From: CAZXNF01 sp050741255
GTDB lineage: Bacteria; Pseudomonadota; Gammaproteobacteria; Burkholderiales; SG8-41
NCBI GenBank assembly: GCA_050741255.1
Contig: JBOIEQ010000072.1
Span: forward strand, 1-20,382
Length of the DNA: 20,382 nucleotides
Direction of reading: 5' to 3'
Positions 19,444 through 20,382 of the stretch are shown piece after piece. A program made the position numbers and the translations under genes. The notes under the pieces were generated by a model. It was not told the origin of the DNA. It saw only the letters and a program-made list of their open reading frames with translations, and searched no databases. Within the stretch, counting starts at the first letter, position 1. Each line of letters begins with the position of its first letter.

Positions 19444-20382
19444 ATGCACCACCGCCGTCACCGCCCGCCGTACGCCCGGGAACTCCTCGCCGCCGGCGTC
19501 TTTGCCTGTGTGCTGCCGGCGGGCCCGGCAACGGCCATGCCCGAGCCCGTGCCGAAATATCCGACCCGGGCGCTCCGCGTGATCGTCGCGACCCCGTCCG
19601 GCACGGCGACGGATTTCTTCGCGCGCGTGCTGGGCGAGGAACTCGCCGTCGTCTACCAGCAACGCATCATCGTCAACAACCGATCAGGCGCGGGCGGTCT
19701 CATCGGCAACACGCTGCTGTCGCAGGCGCCGCCCGACGGTTACACGCTCGGCATGGTCAGCATCACGCGGCTGGTCACCGAGATCATCCGCGACGTGCCG
19801 CCGTACCGGGCGCTGGACGACGCCGCGGCCGTCATGCAGGTCGCTTCCATCGGCAATGTGCTCGCCGTGCCGCCCGCGGTGCAGGCGCGCAAGGTGTCCG
19901 AGCTCATCGCCTACGCGCGGGGCCGCCCCGGCGAGCTGAACTACGCCTCGCTCGGCATCGGTCATTCGTCGCACATCTCCGCCGCGCTCTTCTCCCGCGC
20001 GGTCGGCATGGACGCCGTCCACGTGCCGTTCCGGGCCTTGAACGAGGCCTTCATCGAAATGCTGCTCGGTCGGGTGCACTACTGCCTGTTCACGCTGCCC
20101 TCCGCCATGCCCATGCTGCGGGAAGGCAAGCTGCGCCCGCTCGCCATCACCAGCGCCGTTCGCAACGGCGCGCTGCCGGACGTGCCGACGATGCTCGAGG
20201 CCGGCGTCCCCGAGGGGCAGTTCGACAACTGGTCGGGCGTCATCGTGCCCGCGGGCACGCCGCGGCGCCTGATCGAACAACTGCACGGCGACCTCGTGCG
20301 CGCGCTGCGCCGTCCCGGCGTGCGCGATCTCTTCGCCCGGCACGGCGCCGAGCCCACGCCGGACAGCACGCCGGGCGAATTC
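19444..20382 (+). CDS. Bug-family (TctC) periplasmic solute-binding protein, cut at 3' end
   Basis: A periplasmic receptor of the tripartite tricarboxylate transporter family, binding a carboxylate-type ligand that cannot be predicted. 313 codons are visible without a stop; the family is about 320-330, so only a few residues are missing. The first ~31 residues form a signal peptide (basic MHHRRHRPPYAREL, hydrophobic LLAAGVFACVLPAGPATA). Mature blocks are KYPTRALRVIVATPSGTATD, VVYQQRIIVNNRSGAGGLIG, APPDGYTLGMVS, ELNYASLGIGHSSHISAALF, VHVPFRALNEAFIEMLLG, LPDVPTMLEAGVPEGQFDNW and VPAGTPRRLIEQLH, all typical. GGAAG three bases before the ATG is close for a ribosome site; a GTG at 19384 is an alternative start. 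No tctA/tctB is visible, as is usual for orphan Bug proteins, which are numerous in Burkholderiales. Confidence 0.92.
   Translation, partial: MHHRRHRPPYARELLAAGVFACVLPAGPATAMPEPVPKYPTRALRVIVATPSGTATDFFARVLGEELAVVYQQRIIVNNRSGAGGLIGNTLLSQAPPDGYTLGMVSITRLVTEIIRDVPPYRALDDAAAVMQVASIGNVLAVPPAVQARKVSELIAYARGRPGELNYASLGIGHSSHISAALFSRAVGMDAVHVPFRALNEAFIEMLLGRVHYCLFTLPSAMPMLREGKLRPLAITSAVRNGALPDVPTMLEAGVPEGQFDNWSGVIVPAGTPRRLIEQLHGDLVRALRRPGVRDLFARHGAEPTPDSTPGEF

Noticed and set aside
20377..20382. GAATTC at the exact right end, possibly a cloning junction
   Set aside because: A single EcoRI word at one end; the other end is not GAATTC and another GAATTC occurs inside at 6842-6847, so it is probably where the window or contig happened to be cut.

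Overview
The window looks like a chromosomal segment of a high-GC betaproteobacterium, Burkholderiales/Rhodocyclales-like by gene content. The markers are leuS-lptE-holA-proA in series, a dihydrolipoamide dehydrogenase carrying its own lipoyl domain, an RNB ribonuclease/TonB-like/aroE/mtgA cluster, and a Bug-type (TctC) solute receptor. This placement is inference from gene content. No tRNA, rRNA, CRISPR array, prophage, transposase or defence system is visible. Most of the window is housekeeping; the unusual material lies between genes.

Layout. On the minus strand, positions 1-1399 hold the N-terminal part of uvrD, preceded in its own direction by a perfect hairpin terminator and a secreted FecR-SPOR protein (1482-2360). 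A divergent promoter region separates this from a plus-strand run: leuS, lptE (outer-membrane LPS assembly), holA (DNA polymerase III delta), proA (proline synthesis), lpdA (E3) and a DUF805 membrane protein. A small minus-strand unknown gene (10626-10841) and a plus-strand YbaL-like CPA2 antiporter follow. The next block is on the minus strand and reads, in transcription order, RNB exoribonuclease, TonB-like protein 1, TonB-like protein 2, aroE, mtgA (17987 down to 12777). Upstream of it lies a translationally coupled pair, a CxxCxxCC-type metal-cluster protein followed by a YqiA-like esterase (19040 down to 18082). The right end holds a plus-strand Bug receptor cut by the window edge.

Two kinds of non-coding structure stand out. 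First, short-period tandem repeats sit at gene junctions and are often paired with an inverted copy: 7-bp units at leuS/lptE, lptE/holA and proA/lpdA, and 8-bp units at aroE/mtgA. They intrude into coding ends: they encode part of the LptE signal peptide, the last residues of ProA, and overlap the aroE stop codon. Second, 19043-19308 is a 266-bp element bounded by 22-bp perfect terminal inverted repeats. It encloses two ~100-bp stem-loops that end in the same 6-bp apical stem, predicting a three-way-junction fold. It starts 2 bases upstream of a start codon and contains no convincing gene. It is the best candidate for something undescribed: a non-autonomous mobile element or a structured RNA/DNA module.

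Genes work in the usual separate pathways: translation (LeuS), envelope assembly (LptE, MtgA, SPOR protein, TonB-like pair), replication/repair (HolA, UvrD), amino acid and central metabolism (ProA, AroE, LpdA), RNA decay (RNB protein), ion transport (YbaL-like) and solute capture (Bug protein).
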